Part shown: one piece after another, positions 43,879 to 57,100 of the stretch
Position numbering within the stretch: the first letter of the stretch is position 1
Layout: every line of letters starts with the position of its first letter
Source of the DNA: Cardinalis cardinalis
Taxonomy: Eukaryota; Chordata; Aves; Passeriformes; Cardinalidae
NCBI GenBank assembly: GCA_014549065.1
Contig: JACDOX010000171.1
Coordinates: forward strand, 335,866 to 399,865
DNA: 64,000 nucleotides
Direction: 5' to 3'
Translations under genes and position numbers: made by a program
Notes under the pieces: model-generated
What the model was told of the DNA's origin: nothing
The model's database searches: none
The model's input: only the letters and a program-made list of their open reading frames with translations

Positions 43879-46800
43879 CGCTCACGGGCGAGCAGGCACA
43901 GCGCTGAGGAGCCGGCAGTGCCTCCTCTCTGCTCTGCCCGAGGAGCTCCTTGCTGTGCGAGCCGGGATCTGTGCAGAGACCAGGGCTGCTCTTTCCCTTC
44001 TGGCTTTCAAACGCCGCTCCTCTGTCCCTCATCCCTGTCCTAAGGCCGTTCCCCACCCTGTCCCTCATCCCTGTTCCCCACCCACTGGAATGACTGTGCT
44101 GGTGACCACGGGCCCTCCACAGCACCGGGGAGTGATCAGTGANTCACTGCAATTGCTCAGCTTTCAGAGCCAGGGATTACCTTTATAAATGCACCNGACG
44201 CTGCTATAGATGAGCAGGATTGGAAAGGTCTCTGTTCTTCAGGGAACTCCAGCATCCTGTTTTGCAGCATTCACCTTCAGGCTAATGAACAGCACAAACC
44301 TGCATCCAGAGAAAATTAAAGCCACGGCTAATGGTAGCAATGAAATAAAGGCAAAACACTAAATGTGAATAGCTTTGAAAGCTGATACGTTTTCAGTGTG
44401 ANATGATGATGCAAAAAGGTTGCCAGTGCTGCTATTATTTATAATTCCCCCAATGTCTGAATTCCCTCCAGCCAGCATACATTAAGCACAATCCAGGGCA
44501 TATGCCACAAATCATATTCAATGATGAAAAGTCAGGGGAAAAGCAAGAGCTCAATCTCTCTTGATTACAGCAGCCAAAGATTTNTTTTTCATAGACTGCC
44601 AATACTAATGAATGGAGAGGACAAAAAAGGAAAACAAAAATACTCAATTCAATGTACTTCATGTGCCAACAGATGTATCTGCTCATAAACTTGATTAATT
44701 AAATGCAAACCGTTGTCAAGAAATGTTGTTCAGGGGTTTTAAGCCCTCACTCTGACTGGCATCCAGCCATGGATATGGAAGTGTGGTCCTGGAAAGCTGC
44801 ATGGCATTTAGCCCTGGGGTCCTGGGTACAACCACTGCTACCAGGAGGGCTGGTATTTATGCAGAGGTCCATTTTGTGGTGGAGAATAGTAGGTCTCCAA
44901 AGCTCTGCTAGAGCNTGATTGATTCAGTAAGATGTGTCTTGCTGCTGTGCCAGTACAGCTGGAATGCAGCCTCAAAAGCAGAAGCTGGGCCTCATGCCGA
45001 CTCNCAAAAATCTCTGATTTTCAACATGCAGCTTTCTGTCTAGAGATCATTTCATTGCAGACAGTGATTCTGAGAAGATATAACATTTCTGAAGTNATTG
45101 AAATATGTTCAATGTTCAGGAAAAGTTTTGAGACCCAAAGGGGATTTCACAGCACGAAGATCTGTCTTTGAAAGATTCAGAGGCAGAGGTCAGGGTTGAG
45201 CAGCACTGGGCTGCAGCGATCTGTTACATGTTCCTAGCAATGCATTATTGCAAGGGGATGGGAATGTTTGCCTCCAAAGGGTGGCTGTGCCCAGCCTGAG
45301 CGGCCCCACGGCGGTGCTGCCCTGCTGCTGTCAGTGACAAAGCGGGGCACTGTGTGGCAGGCTCTGGCACAGCCTCTCAGAGCTGCCTCACACGCCTTGG
45401 CTGCCCATTTTTAGCCTTGCTCACTGAAATCAAACCTGGCAGTGCACCTGGCAGGGCATTTTTTTTTTTCTGTTTTTGAAGGATGGTTGGACTTTGCTCC
45501 AGNGGGTTGGGTGGCTGAAGCAGGGCTGCACCGCCACTGCAGGTCAGGCTGGGCTCCTGCCATCACCTGTCTCTGCTTTTTCAGCTGCTACTGACACATT
45601 TTTGTATCTAACATTAACATTTCAGTTGTTCTCAGGAGAACAGCCCTGTATTAGTCTCACTGATGCTGCTCTTCTGCTCTGGTTGGTAATGCTGATTATG
45701 TAAAGGATATTTAATGTTGTAAATAATTAAAATTTTATACAAGATTTTGGCTACTTTTCAGGAGTAAAAAGAAATAAAAGAAAATGTATGCAGTGAATTT
45801 GAAAAAATGCTCAAGTCTTCTAGGAAGTGGGGAGACAGCTAATAATATATAATTAACATATCTTCCTTTCTTCCCTTGTTGGCGCAGACATGCCTTTAGA
45901 TGTAAAGCAGGGAAATTAAAAGTGTGTGGGACTGAATAATGTTGAATTTTATGTAAGTTCAACCTAGTCACCATCTACATGTGTTATGGAGAGAGCAAGC
46001 CTGCTCCTGCTCAGGGATCTCATCCTGTACTACCTTTGTACAGGCTCCCCCATGCTGCCATGCTGGGGGTTATCCTCCAAAAGGAAGGAAATTATGGCCT
46101 CTCTTTTCCTATGCTGTTGAAGGAATTCAAAGTGTCCAAAAGGAGGGCACATTANAGGGTAGTTCATTCATTTAGAGTCAAACATTTGATTTGAAGCTCA
46201 CCTCGTGTTTCCATCAGCCCTCCCCAGGTGGCACATCACAGCTCAGCAGCCCACAGTCAGGTGAAACACTTTTTAACGTCTGGCTCTGGAAGGACACAGT
46301 CCATTGAGGAGGCCCCTGAGCCTTCTGGCAGGAACCCAGTCAAATATGAAAATGAGAGGTTCACAGAGGCAGCAGCGGATATTGCTGCTGGCAGCATCAC
46401 TCACCCCAGATCCCAGAGCAGGCTGCTCCTTCTGGAACCCCTGCTCGCCTGCACCATGAGCAGCCCCTCACACAAACCAGAGACTTCCTGATGCTAGAAA
46501 TGTTCCCTGGGCTTAGTGAGGCAGACAGGATGCAGAAGTGCCAGCTGTGGCTGTTCCACACAGGTGCCTCTGTGCCCAGCCCAGTGCCCACAAGGAGCAG
46601 TGGGAATGTCCACTGTGGCACCACCAGCTTGCTAGGGACAGAGTGGGGCTGGCTTCTGAGAACTGTAGGTGATGGGATGTACTCACAGATACTTCTGTTG
46701 TACTAACACTCATAATGATGCAAATGCAAATAGATAAATGGAGGTGGTTTTTTGCTAAGAATTACAGACTGTTAANTGCATTTTACTGTGATGCACATAA

Positions 46801-47359
46801 GCTGGTTTTGTAGCTACTGGTTTGCAGTCCCTGGTTATTCAGAGACTGCAAGAATTTGCTGTACTGCTCNTCAGAACTGTTGATGGCTCCTGGTAGAAAC
46901 ATGGATGGCTCTGACTAAAGGTCAGGGGCAGATGAGTTTACTGCTCACCCCAAAGCTGACATTTGCAGCCTTGTGGCCCAGAGTGACAAAGGAGAAGTTG
47001 CATCACTTACAGCAATCACAGGAGGCTTTTCAGTCCTGAGCATACCCCAAACAGGGCAACAAAAAGCCTCTTCCTGACAACAGGCCTCTCTCAGCACTCA
47101 ATAAATCCATAATTTCATCTCCAAATATTTATAAATTCTACTTTTCCAGNCGTGTAAGTACCACTGATCCTGCACCTAATGGAACAAAATGAAGCAAGAC
47201 AAACATTTTAAAGCTCCACCCCTTGAAAAAGAGTTCTTGAAATTTCCAAGTCTTGANACCACACATATAGACCAAAATCACATTCCTCTGATCAAAGGAC
47301 AGCATTCCATTGAGTTCAGACTTGCAGCCCCAAANATATTCATTTTCTGAAGTCAATGA
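43879..47359. other. Intergenic sequence, no supported gene
   Basis: Mixed GC content with no exon supported by both splice sites and frame. A minus-strand segment at about 47178-47352 has a good acceptor (CATTGACTTCAG) and an open frame but a weak donor and an unrecognisable translation. Confidence 0.4.
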
Positions 47360-48372
47360 AGACAGTGAGACAAGAGATTTTACTTAAACTATATATTTTT
47401 ACATAAAACAACTTTATGTTACAATAAAATCAGATAAAAATCACAAAGTTATATAATAAGTTCATAAAGAAAAAAATCAAGTTTTCATTTTNTAGATATA
47501 AAACCCAGCATTTACTGCTACTAGGAGTCTAAATATTAACATTGACTGTCTATGGTCAATTTGAAAAAAGAAAAAAAAGAGGATAGTACTTTTTTACAGC
47601 AGACAAAATGAGGTAAGAGATGTTTTTACAATGATCCAACTGTAGTAAACACTTCAGTTTTCATTGAAACATATACTAAATATAATAAACCCAAATAAAA
47701 ATATACATTTAGAGCACTGCAGTGTTTTCCCACAGTTGTATATCAACAAATTGTCATTCACTAAACTTTACTTGAAACAGTAAAAACAGGGTGTATGTTT
47801 ATCTTTAGTACTAAAACCTCATAATAACCTAAATATTTTGGTATAGCAGACCACACTAGTACACTCTCAGAACTTTCAACTACAAGGGATATATTCATGT
47901 TAAAAANGATGTGCTTTGTTTGTCATTCATGATGAGATTTATAGAATATTATGTTCATGATCACTATTAGGCAATTAAATGAAAACATCTAAATGCTGCA
48001 AAATTCTCTTTTACTGAGCATAGCTTCCTCATCACATACCCAGGTTAATCAAAATCTTGCAAACTTAGAAGCTTAGTTCACAAANCTTACTTACCAGTCT
48101 TTTTAGCTAGTATATGGCTAAAATAATTATTGCTGACCAGTGTTAAAAAAACAAACAAACCCAATCCAAACAAAAATACAATAGCAGACAGATTTTTCTC
48201 AAGTGCCTTTCTTGTATGTACCATTATTATTAGGTAACGAAATTAACTAACTTTCAAAATGTGCATATAAAATTTTGGAAGTATAGGCACCTTCATCTGA
48301 AGATTGTATGTTCAGGCTACTTGCTTAAAAAAAAAAAAGAAAAATAAAAGAAAAAGAAAGTAGAAGAGCTAA
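47360..48372. other. Very AT-rich block
   Basis: About 1 kb of AT-rich, 3' UTR-like sequence with + strand AATAAA motifs near 47422, 47684 and 47693, and several poly-A runs. No open frame. It resembles an untranslated terminal region, but I cannot attach it to a coding exon. Confidence 0.4.
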
Positions 48373-49169
48373 CATGAAACACAGTAGAAAATCAAAGGCT
48401 GGACATCCAACATCCCCCAGGGATGCAAGCAAAGCCCTCCTGGCCAGGACCAGCTCAGCCCACAGCCTGCAGGAGAGCCCTCCTTGGGGAAGCACCTTCA
48501 TCACACTGATCCCTCATCTCCTGACTCTGTTTCACTGCTCGTTTCCTGCAGAGCATGGTATTCAAGATGTGCAAACTTCACGTCAGGTTTACATTCCAGC
48601 AGTGAGCCCAAAGCCCTGCCAAGCTCCTGGGGCATGGCACAGCATCCCTGGCCAGGCTGTGGGGGCAGCTGGGGCTCTCTGGCTGTGTCTGGATTCACCT
48701 TGTGGCTGTGGATGGCTTTTCCTGCCACACAGGTGCTTGCTGAGCACCAAACCTGGAAAGAAAAACTATCTTAGCGTAGCTTTCTCCTTTTTGCTAAATT
48801 ATGCCCACAACCAGACCCTGAGCCCNGCCTGGGACTCCTGGCTGCCCCCCAGCTCCCAAAGGCTGTTCCTGCCCTCCTGCAAGGTCCCTGCTACTGCTGA
48901 GGCCCTGTGGGACAGGAGCAGCTTCTCCTGTTTTTGGCTGGAAGTGCCTGACCATGACCAGACCGCACTGCTCTCCCAGCCCTGCTGCCCTTGACCCTGA
49001 CACCCCTGTGTGATATGCTGNGGAATTCTGATATTTACAGGCCTGACAAGCCTGGAACTGCCTGGTCAAAGGCAGGGGGTGGTGGATCAGTGTGGCCATC
49101 CAGAGCTTGTGGGCAGAGCACATCTTTCACTGAAATCTCTGCTGAAGTAATAGCAAAAAAAAAAAATTT

Positions 49170-49192
49170 GCTGCTGCTGCTGCTGCTGCTGC
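49170..49192. repeat. (CTG)7 microsatellite
   Basis: Seven CTG units directly after a poly-A run, non-coding. Confidence 0.95.
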
Positions 49193-51061
49193 CTCCCCTT
49201 ACACCCCTAACCTTCAGATTTAGCCCTGGGCACACATTGAGCTGAGGGAGGCATTTCACCCTGACAGGGGTTTTATCTCTGTTAATCCAGAGGCTCAGGA
49301 AGACAGCACTATATTCCTTATAAACCATTGATGCTTTGAAGAGTTTTGCCAAGATAAGTCTTTGGAAGAGCCTAAGGAAGAGCTGAGAAACTCCCACCAC
49401 TGCAAGGTGGTGACAGTAGCAGGGAATTTTCCTTCTGTCACTTATGGCGCAGCCAAAGGTGGCAAAAAATTAATAAGGAAAAGAAATGAACACTTGGAGA
49501 AAAAAATTAAACAGAACAGAGAANAGAAATCTCTGGACAATCTTTGCTCTGCTGCCAGTGTTCCCAACAAGCCACTGAGCAGTCACTGGCCAGGGCAGGT
49601 GAGCCCCTGCCTGAGCACCANGAGTGCTCTGGCTGGTACCCCCATAGGACAATGGCAGTGGCAGGGACAGCAGAAACCCTTCCTGCTCACCTTAATTCAA
49701 TGAGCAGCTTTAAAAAAAATTGTTCTCCCTAAATCACTCACAAAAAAACCAAGTCAGGTGTTTGTCCAGAAAAAAAAAAAGATATTGTCTAAATAACATT
49801 TGTTGTCTGGCCACAGATGAACCCAGTGTAAAGCTGTTTTTAGAAAGTACATCTTTTGAATGCTTGGATACAGAAAAGGACAGGTGGTGTTGAATTTCNT
49901 AAAGAAATTTTCTTCCAGTGAGCTCACTTAGTAAAGGAGACACCAATGTAGACAGAACACTGCAAAGTGCTGCATTTGCTGAAAATGCACTTCTAGGCCA
50001 ACCAGAACTACTTGTGAAGTTGAGTCAGAATTGGCAAAGAAAGATTCAGCCAACTAATAAAACCCCAAAAAGGTTAATCTTCTTTATTCTGAGCTGTGCA
50101 ACAAATTTCCATTTTTTCATTTTGAAATCATTTATTTCTAACATGAGACTAATATTTTTCCAAAAAAGTGACATAATATATCTAATGGAATATTCCTTCC
50201 CCTTGAAAATAACTCTATCCATTTTTTATGTCGCTTTTATGTAANACAAGGTACACTTTTAATTTCTCATTTTGTGAAAACCCCTCAAACCCTAGCATTA
50301 TTCAGCAGCTCTAACACCTCCTCAAAGAAGCATCACAGCCAAAGGTCAGNAAGTCACACTCTGTCCTGGTGCCACAGGAGGCCAGCAGAGATTTCTCCTG
50401 CTGAGATGCCAGGCTGAGATGCCAGGCAGGCAGGATGGAGCGGGCAGGACCCTGGGGTGCAGCTGGCAGAAACCCACACGTCCTTTGCTAAGGAAAGACC
50501 ATGTAAGTGAGGTAGGAGAGATCCTGCCATAAAAACCACTCAGAGGGAGAAACCTGTGTCCAGAAAGGGAATTCATGGTCACCCAAGGTGAGGGACAGCC
50601 CCCTGTAAATTGTAAATGTGCTCAGGCTGGGTGGGAGTGGAGCGCTGACCAAGGCATTGCTGACAGGCACAGGGCGGCCAGGATTAGCCCAGCACTGTGT
50701 AACAAGTACAGCCAGGCTCTGCAGATCCTCTCGTGGACAGGGATGAGTATTTCTTGGCCCTGGCAGTGTTTAGGGCCGTCCCTAAGGAGCTGTCTGCCAG
50801 CTGAACTCAGGGAGCCCATAGGACAGGTGAAATTCCAGCTGTGCACAGGAGGAGGGTCAGTGCATCCACAGCATGGTGTGTGCATTTCGGTGGGGGAAGG
50901 CTGCCCTGGGGCTCCCATCAGGACAAAGGAGGCAGGGACAAAGTGCTGGGATGAGCCTCAGAGGAGCAGTGGGAGGCTCTCAGTTTGGCACAGGGGATAG
51001 TGCTGGGCCACCAGACAGCACCAAGGAAAACGCAGTGTGTGACACCATTGGTGCCCTGGGC

Positions 51062-51090
51062 TGGGGACAGGGACAGGGACAGGGACAGGC
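51062..51090. repeat. (GGACAG)4 repeat
   Basis: Four to five GGGACA/GGACAG hexamer units. Confidence 0.9.
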
Positions 51091-52135
51091 CAGAGAGGGC
51101 AGCTGCAGCTGGTGCCCAAACACTCCTGAGAACATGCACTGCCATTCTTCTTTTCCTCTTGAAGAGGAAAAATCCAAGGAAAGAGATGGAAAGCTTAAGA
51201 GAGATGGCGTTTTGGGGAGTTTCAGTCATTATACGTAGAAGCTCTCAACTTACTGCTGTTGGGAAGGGAAAAGAAAGAAGGCAATTAAAACAAGCCCTTG
51301 GAGGCTTGAAGGACAGAATTTCCCACAGCATAAAGCTGTGTACAGGCATCCCTAAGGACTCAAGATCAGAGCAACAGCAGATCTGTGATACACACATCTG
51401 GGGCAAGACAGAAGAGACAGGGCAGGGATTTCTTGAAGGACACTCCATTGCTCCTCTGGTGGGCACTAAGCACCCAGAAATAACTGCCTGTGACACANCT
51501 ATGCACTGGCTTAATGTGCCACCATCAAACTGCATCTGTTTAATCGATGCAATCCCAGGGAAACACTTCTCTTGCAATTTAAGAGTGGCTTAATACATTC
51601 CTAATGAACTGGATCTGAGACAGACCTGACTAAAGTGGAAAACAAAGATTTGGATTAAACCAGAGAATGCAATTTTTTCACAGAGTCTTTTGCACCCTTT
51701 TGCCCAGCATCATGTTAAAAACAATTTATGCTAAAACAAACAGAGAAGCCCTAAGATCACTCAGCAGTAAAAGGAAGACAGGGCAGGGTCCTTGGTGCAA
51801 AAGCAATGAACCACTGGGAGGAGCAGGGCCCTGACTGCCAGTATTGCTNGCAGCTCTTAATTGTGTTATCCTGTGGCTCCCAGCTGATGCAGAGACCAAG
51901 AAGCAGCATGGGAGGAGAGGAGAAGCAGGATGAGCTGCCTGCTAAATTACGGTGTATATCTGACTTTCTATCAAATAAAAAGACTAAAAATGGAGACTAC
52001 TTGTGCACAACCACACATTTGCTGACGTCATTTTCAATTTTGAGAAGTCTGATCTAACCCCACATTATGCAACTGTTGAATCTTCCATGCTGGCAAAGTC
52101 TAATTTTCACACGCCTACGTGCTATGTACCTGATT

Positions 52136-52147
52136 TTTATTTTTATT
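52136..52147 (-). terminator. HOMER2 candidate polyadenylation signals (2 x AATAAA)
   Basis: TTTATTTTTATT on the + strand gives two consecutive AATAAA hexamers on the minus strand, 1.8 kb after the stop codon. ATTAAA at 52403-52408 is an alternative. Confidence 0.45.
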
Positions 52148-53937
52148 TTTAAATATCAACAGCCGAAATCAATTTTTTAAAAAAGAGATGTAAATGGTCA
52201 TAATGGTTATGAAAGGTCCTAGTTTTACATCCATTGTTTCAAAGGAGTAAAAGCAAAAATACTCAAAGTCCATTCTAAAAAAACAGGCAATGAAGATAAT
52301 GTAAGAGATGAAATGAAAATTCAAGGGACTACTGCAGATCCTATCTCCACCTCAGGGAGAAAGTANTCAATGCATGTTTCATCTACAACCCACCTTTCTT
52401 TTAAAGGTCACTTTAATAATCAGGATGTGCCAANAAAAGGAAAAAGCCCTGAAATTCCAAGAAAAGCGTGGCCATTTTGTATCAGTCCCTGCTGGCAAGC
52501 ACTAAAACAGTGCTTAGCCAAACTGTTGTCTGAATCCAGCANATTACAATGTCATGTACACAGAAGTACTTTCCTTAATTAATTAATTAAACACTCTCAA
52601 GACAGGTTATGGAGAAAGAAGAGAAAGAAGCTGAAGGAAGTCCTTGAGGAAAGAGCAAGGCTTGGGCTGGATTCTCCTCTCTCAAGCTTTTTACATCCCT
52701 GTCTCTGATGAACTGAGCTTCCTTCTCTCTGAAGGCCACGGTGAATGACCTTGAATTTCTCAACACACTCTTAGAGCTGCTGAATAATCAGTTCAAGAAT
52801 AAAAGAGCATTTTTGCCTCTGGGGTTGAGGGATTTTTTTGGTACAACCTAACTTGGTGACTAATTCCTACCCTACTGCCAGAGAATGCAGAAATCCTAGG
52901 AAAGAACTTTGATTTCCCGTGGCCATTGCCCTGCCAGTCTCTTGGGCAGAAATTTGCTTCTGAGCAACACCTTCCAGTGACCTGATGATGCTTTTCAGAT
53001 CCAGGTCTCCTTCCTCACTGCTGCAGATCAACAACAATCAAGTTGCACGCAGAGGGGCACAAGTCTTGTGCAAACCAGCAACTTACCACTTTTAAAAATA
53101 AGTATCTGGTCCCCAGACTCAGGTGGNCATTTTTCAGAGATGCACATAATGATGGAACCACATGGGTTCAAAACTGANGGCCAGAGAGAGGTGATGCTGC
53201 TGAGCAAGAGAAGCTGTTCTCACTGACTGGTGAGACACTGACTTCACGAGCTGAAACTCATTTCTGCATTGTTGACTTTGTGCTCTATGGGTCCAGGCAA
53301 GCACACGAAACCTCCATCAGAGGTTATCTGAAATCCACTGCATTTTTTTGGCTGAATTGGGCCTGACTGACATGGTCCCTAAAGATCCTGGNATCTGTGA
53401 GAAGTGATTCTCCTGACTGCAGCTCATCACAGGCACATGTTACAAACTGCAGGGGCTCCAGCTAATCTCTCTGCTCCACCACGGAATAAAGTCAATTCTG
53501 CTAAGAGTGCTGATAGTCCAGACAAGAAAAAGATTTCTTTTCTGTTTCTATGGTTGCAACAGCCCTTTAGAAAGATATAAATTTCCCTGCAACAACTAAC
53601 TGCATATTCATTTTAAGGTAGATCTAGTTCCAGATTCCTGAGACAGAACCCTCTACCTGTTCCCAACCCCACAAAGCCAGAGCAGCAATATAGAAAGTTT
53701 CTAATCTCAACAGAATTCAGTGAGCAGCATGATTGGTTTGGTAAATAAACAAACAAACAAAAAAAAAATAAAAAAACCCACCAAAAAAAAAAAAACCCAC
53801 AGCAAATTTTCAGCCTCTATGTACAAAACCAATGCAAACAAGTGGAACATTCTAGTTATATTTTGTAAAACACACGTTTGGGATCAACAAAACATCAAAC
53901 ATCCAGACCCTAGATTACAAAAAANATCTATTGCCAT
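52136..53937 (-). other. Candidate HOMER2 3' UTR
   Basis: The stretch follows the HOMER2 stop on the minus strand. It contains an A-rich/CAAAC-type tract on the + strand at 53745-53800 (T-rich in the transcript) and ends at tandem minus-strand AATAAA signals (52141-52136 and 52147-52142). UTR extent is inference. Confidence 0.45.
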
Positions 53938-54126
53938 CTAATTGTCAACCCCAAGTTTAGACAGTCCTTGTCGGAAATCATGTAATTCATCTATCTTCCC
54001 GTCTAGTACATCTAAAAAATTCTTTAATTCAGTTTTAAGGTTGGTCTGCCTGTGTTTGTTCTCTTCAACTTCTGTCCTTAGCGTTCTGACTTTCTCTTCA
54101 AGATCTTTGTTCTTTTTCTCAGCAGC
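53938..54126 (-). CDS. HOMER2: HOMER2 terminal exon
   Basis: It encodes AAEKKNKDLEEKVRTLRTEV and the invariant C-terminus NFLDVLDGKIDELHDFRQGL...VDN, stop TAG at 53940-53938. This is the tetramerisation end of the Homer coiled coil. Confidence 0.96.
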   Translation of the reverse strand, partial: AAEKKNKDLEEKVRTLRTEVEENKHRQTNLKTELKNFLDVLDGKIDELHDFRQGLSKLGVDN

Positions 54127-57100
54127 CTTAAAGACAAAAGAGACAATAAGATGAATCATAGAGAAGAGGGATGAGCAGCATTTCACAAATTAAAGCAACA
54201 AATGGCAGCTGGGCCGTGAGAGTTTGCTCCAACTTCTGTAACCTGATTAACACAAGCACCTCTGAGAGCAACTGACAGGAGCGTGTCAGATTAAAAGCCC
54301 ACGCAGGAAAGGACACAGATTAACTGGAAAAGATGCTTTGCATCAGACTTTGTCATTTGGTTGATATCTCCAAATTCAGCTGGATTTAAACATGAACTGT
54401 GCATACATTTGTGTCATTGCTACAGCGGCAGAATTAGACACTGTGCCATCAATTACATACAGAATTATCTACAGTGGTTTAACCTTGAAAAACAAACTTA
54501 GGAAATACTGTCTGAGGAATAAAGTTGCTTTATTCAGCACTTTGGGATTTATTGGTATTTTTTTAAATTCTACTTTGCCTGATGGCTTATTTATTGATTG
54601 GATTTTACCTCATCGATGAGACTGCTCATTTTTGTTCTCTTTTCCTGTATTAAATTATTGCATTTCCACAAGACCCGACAGGAGGAGGCGATGCCCACAG
54701 TCCAGCTGCTGCCTGGGGCAGGGCTCCTGCCAGCACTGCTGGAAAGGGATGTCACAGCCCAGGGACACATCCCCAGGCGAGCTTTCAGCCCGGTGCTGAG
54801 CAGCTGTGCTCATCTGCCTCTTTCCCCAGGCCTGCCCTGCTGCACTGCAGCAATTACCCCCAGGTCTTGGGGAGCTGCTCCACACACGTGGCAGTGCTGC
54901 AGCTCCATGAGCCCAGAGCAGCAGAAACATGGGGTACAGCCTGGAACTGCAGGAGATGGATGCTACATGATCCCAGGCAAACCAATTTCTGCAGTGGAGC
55001 TCCTTCATCNCTTCTGTGCTGGGAATGGCACTGTGTATTTTACATGTAATTAGCATTTTTTGTTTTTACAAACTGGACTTCTCTTGCCTTGAAACACTGA
55101 AGTCTGAATAGAGAAATGCATACAGCTACAAGGAAAANAAGTCAAGGAAAGGTACCAACTATTTTGAAACTAATTTCACTGCTAACTGTACCTGTAATTG
55201 TTCAGATACNGATTCACATTCTGACATTAGCTCTGGTATAATTTCACCCTGCTTTCGGAGCTCTTCCAGTTCCTTTGAAAACATAAAAGAAAAAATATTA
55301 GTGCAAGCTTCAATTTAAAACATAATGAAAATCTGAAAAGATGAAATGGCTTTGCATATTTTATTGTATTCTGCACAGTATTTNGATGGAAAATAATCAA
55401 AATAACCTGCCTGCATTCCAAAATTGCTAATTTTATACAAGAATACATTTTTTCACTAAATTTTTTACTTTGCATTTCTAAAACAGGCAATGTAATCCCA
55501 TCTCTTGCATGAATTCCATGAATTCTATTAATAAAATCTAAGCTAAACCATGTAACTATGCAAAAGATGTATTAAATACCAGAGAAATCTGAATGGCTGT
55601 AATGCAACAAGCAATTTATAGATGGTAGCAAAGAGCAAATTAGACAATTTCAATGACATATGACAGCAAAAAAAAAAAAAGGCCAGNGGCTTTACCAGCT
55701 GCACATAGAGAGACATCACTACAGAACACAGGTGCAATGGGCTCTCCTCCATGGCACAGCTCTGAGAACCACGACCTTCCCCCTCCCCCAAAATCTGTAT
55801 TTGGTTCTGGCCTCACTACCCAAACTGAGCAGACTTGATGAAGGGAGTCAATGGAANGAGCAACAGTAGGAATTCATGTCTCTGTTGGAAACTAGGACAA
55901 CTTGACTCGAAAAAAAGGGCAAGATCCTCCTCCAGAAACTGCCCCTGTAGGTGATGATCTCCAGAGAATGCAGCAGGGCTGTTGCCCTGGACTACCTGGA
56001 CTTGTGCAAAGCATTTAACACTGCTGCACNCAGGAGCCTTGTCCAAAATCAGAGAAATGAGGATCTGGGGGAGGAACCATTGGTGGACAAGCACCAGGAG
56101 GGAATCAGCAGCTGCTCTTACATGGCAGTGCCATGAGCACATGGATCCCAGGCCATGAAAGATTACTTATGGGTAGTTTAGAGCTAATTGAGAGCATGCT
56201 AATGTAAGCATGAATTTTTAAAACAAGTTAGTGTATTTTCAGTGTAAATGGAAGACTGTCTCGTAAAATTCACAAGTCGATCAATTTCCTGGTTCATNTG
56301 GTACGGTAAAAATGTGAATGTTGAGGAGAATTCTAGGAGAGAATAAGGGCTGTTCTATATGCTACTGCCACAGAAAGGNTGGGAAGACAGCATTACAATT
56401 TCCTTTGAAATAAAGAGCTGAAAAACANTGTATTTATGACAGTGTATCAAAATCCATCTCCCTAAACTATTTCCTTCCAGCACCACAAAACCCCTTAACA
56501 GCAGAGCTTTTAAGAGCACCAGAGATTACAGAGATGCTGTAATGGCACATGGCAAACTTTACTGCACTGCTTTTCCTCTTCAGCCAGCACAGAGCATTTG
56601 GTCAGTGTGACAATGCAAAAAAAAAGAGCTTCTCAGTATTTTCCCCACTCTTCTGGGGTTCCCAGCCATCATCCTCCTTAGAAAAATTANCAACCTGTAA
56701 TGTCAAAAATGACAAACTGGGGTACTCTAGATGAATCTGAATTTCTCACTCCTGGCATTAGTCCTGAGATCAGAGTGAGACCATAAACCAGCAAAGCTGT
56801 AAACTATGAGCCATCCAGAAAAGAAACAGGAATTGTTACACAAATGCCAAATTATTTTCTAAATGATGTCTTTTTAATGGCGATCCTACAGGATGCCTAC
56901 AGGAATTTTTGGCATGGGGAGAGTCAAATGAATCTGTTCTCACACACATCTGTCTGGCTCTGGGCACCAAGGTTCACCACTGGCTCTTCTACAAGGACAA
57001 ATGCTGTGTACATAAAAGCATCTTTTTTCCTAACCCCTGCCAAATTACAGTGTGCAGCCACAGCACATAACACATCATGNAGCTTGGATGGAGAAACACT

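Larger units (their letters stand above)
48373..52135. other. Intergenic sequence downstream of HOMER2
   Basis: No supported exon. Long + strand frames at 50575-51593 show no recognisable domain and are interrupted by simple repeats. Confidence 0.4.

Noticed and set aside
43108..44043. 311-codon plus-strand frame
   Set aside because: Translation of minisatellite units and N.
47178..47352. Minus-strand segment with a good acceptor and open frame
   Set aside because: Weak donor (TTAG/GTGCAG), unrecognisable hydrophobic translation, no link in phase to another exon.
50575..51593. Plus-strand frames of 141 and 202 codons downstream of HOMER2
   Set aside because: They start without a splice or promoter context, include simple repeat (GGACAG) and show no domain.
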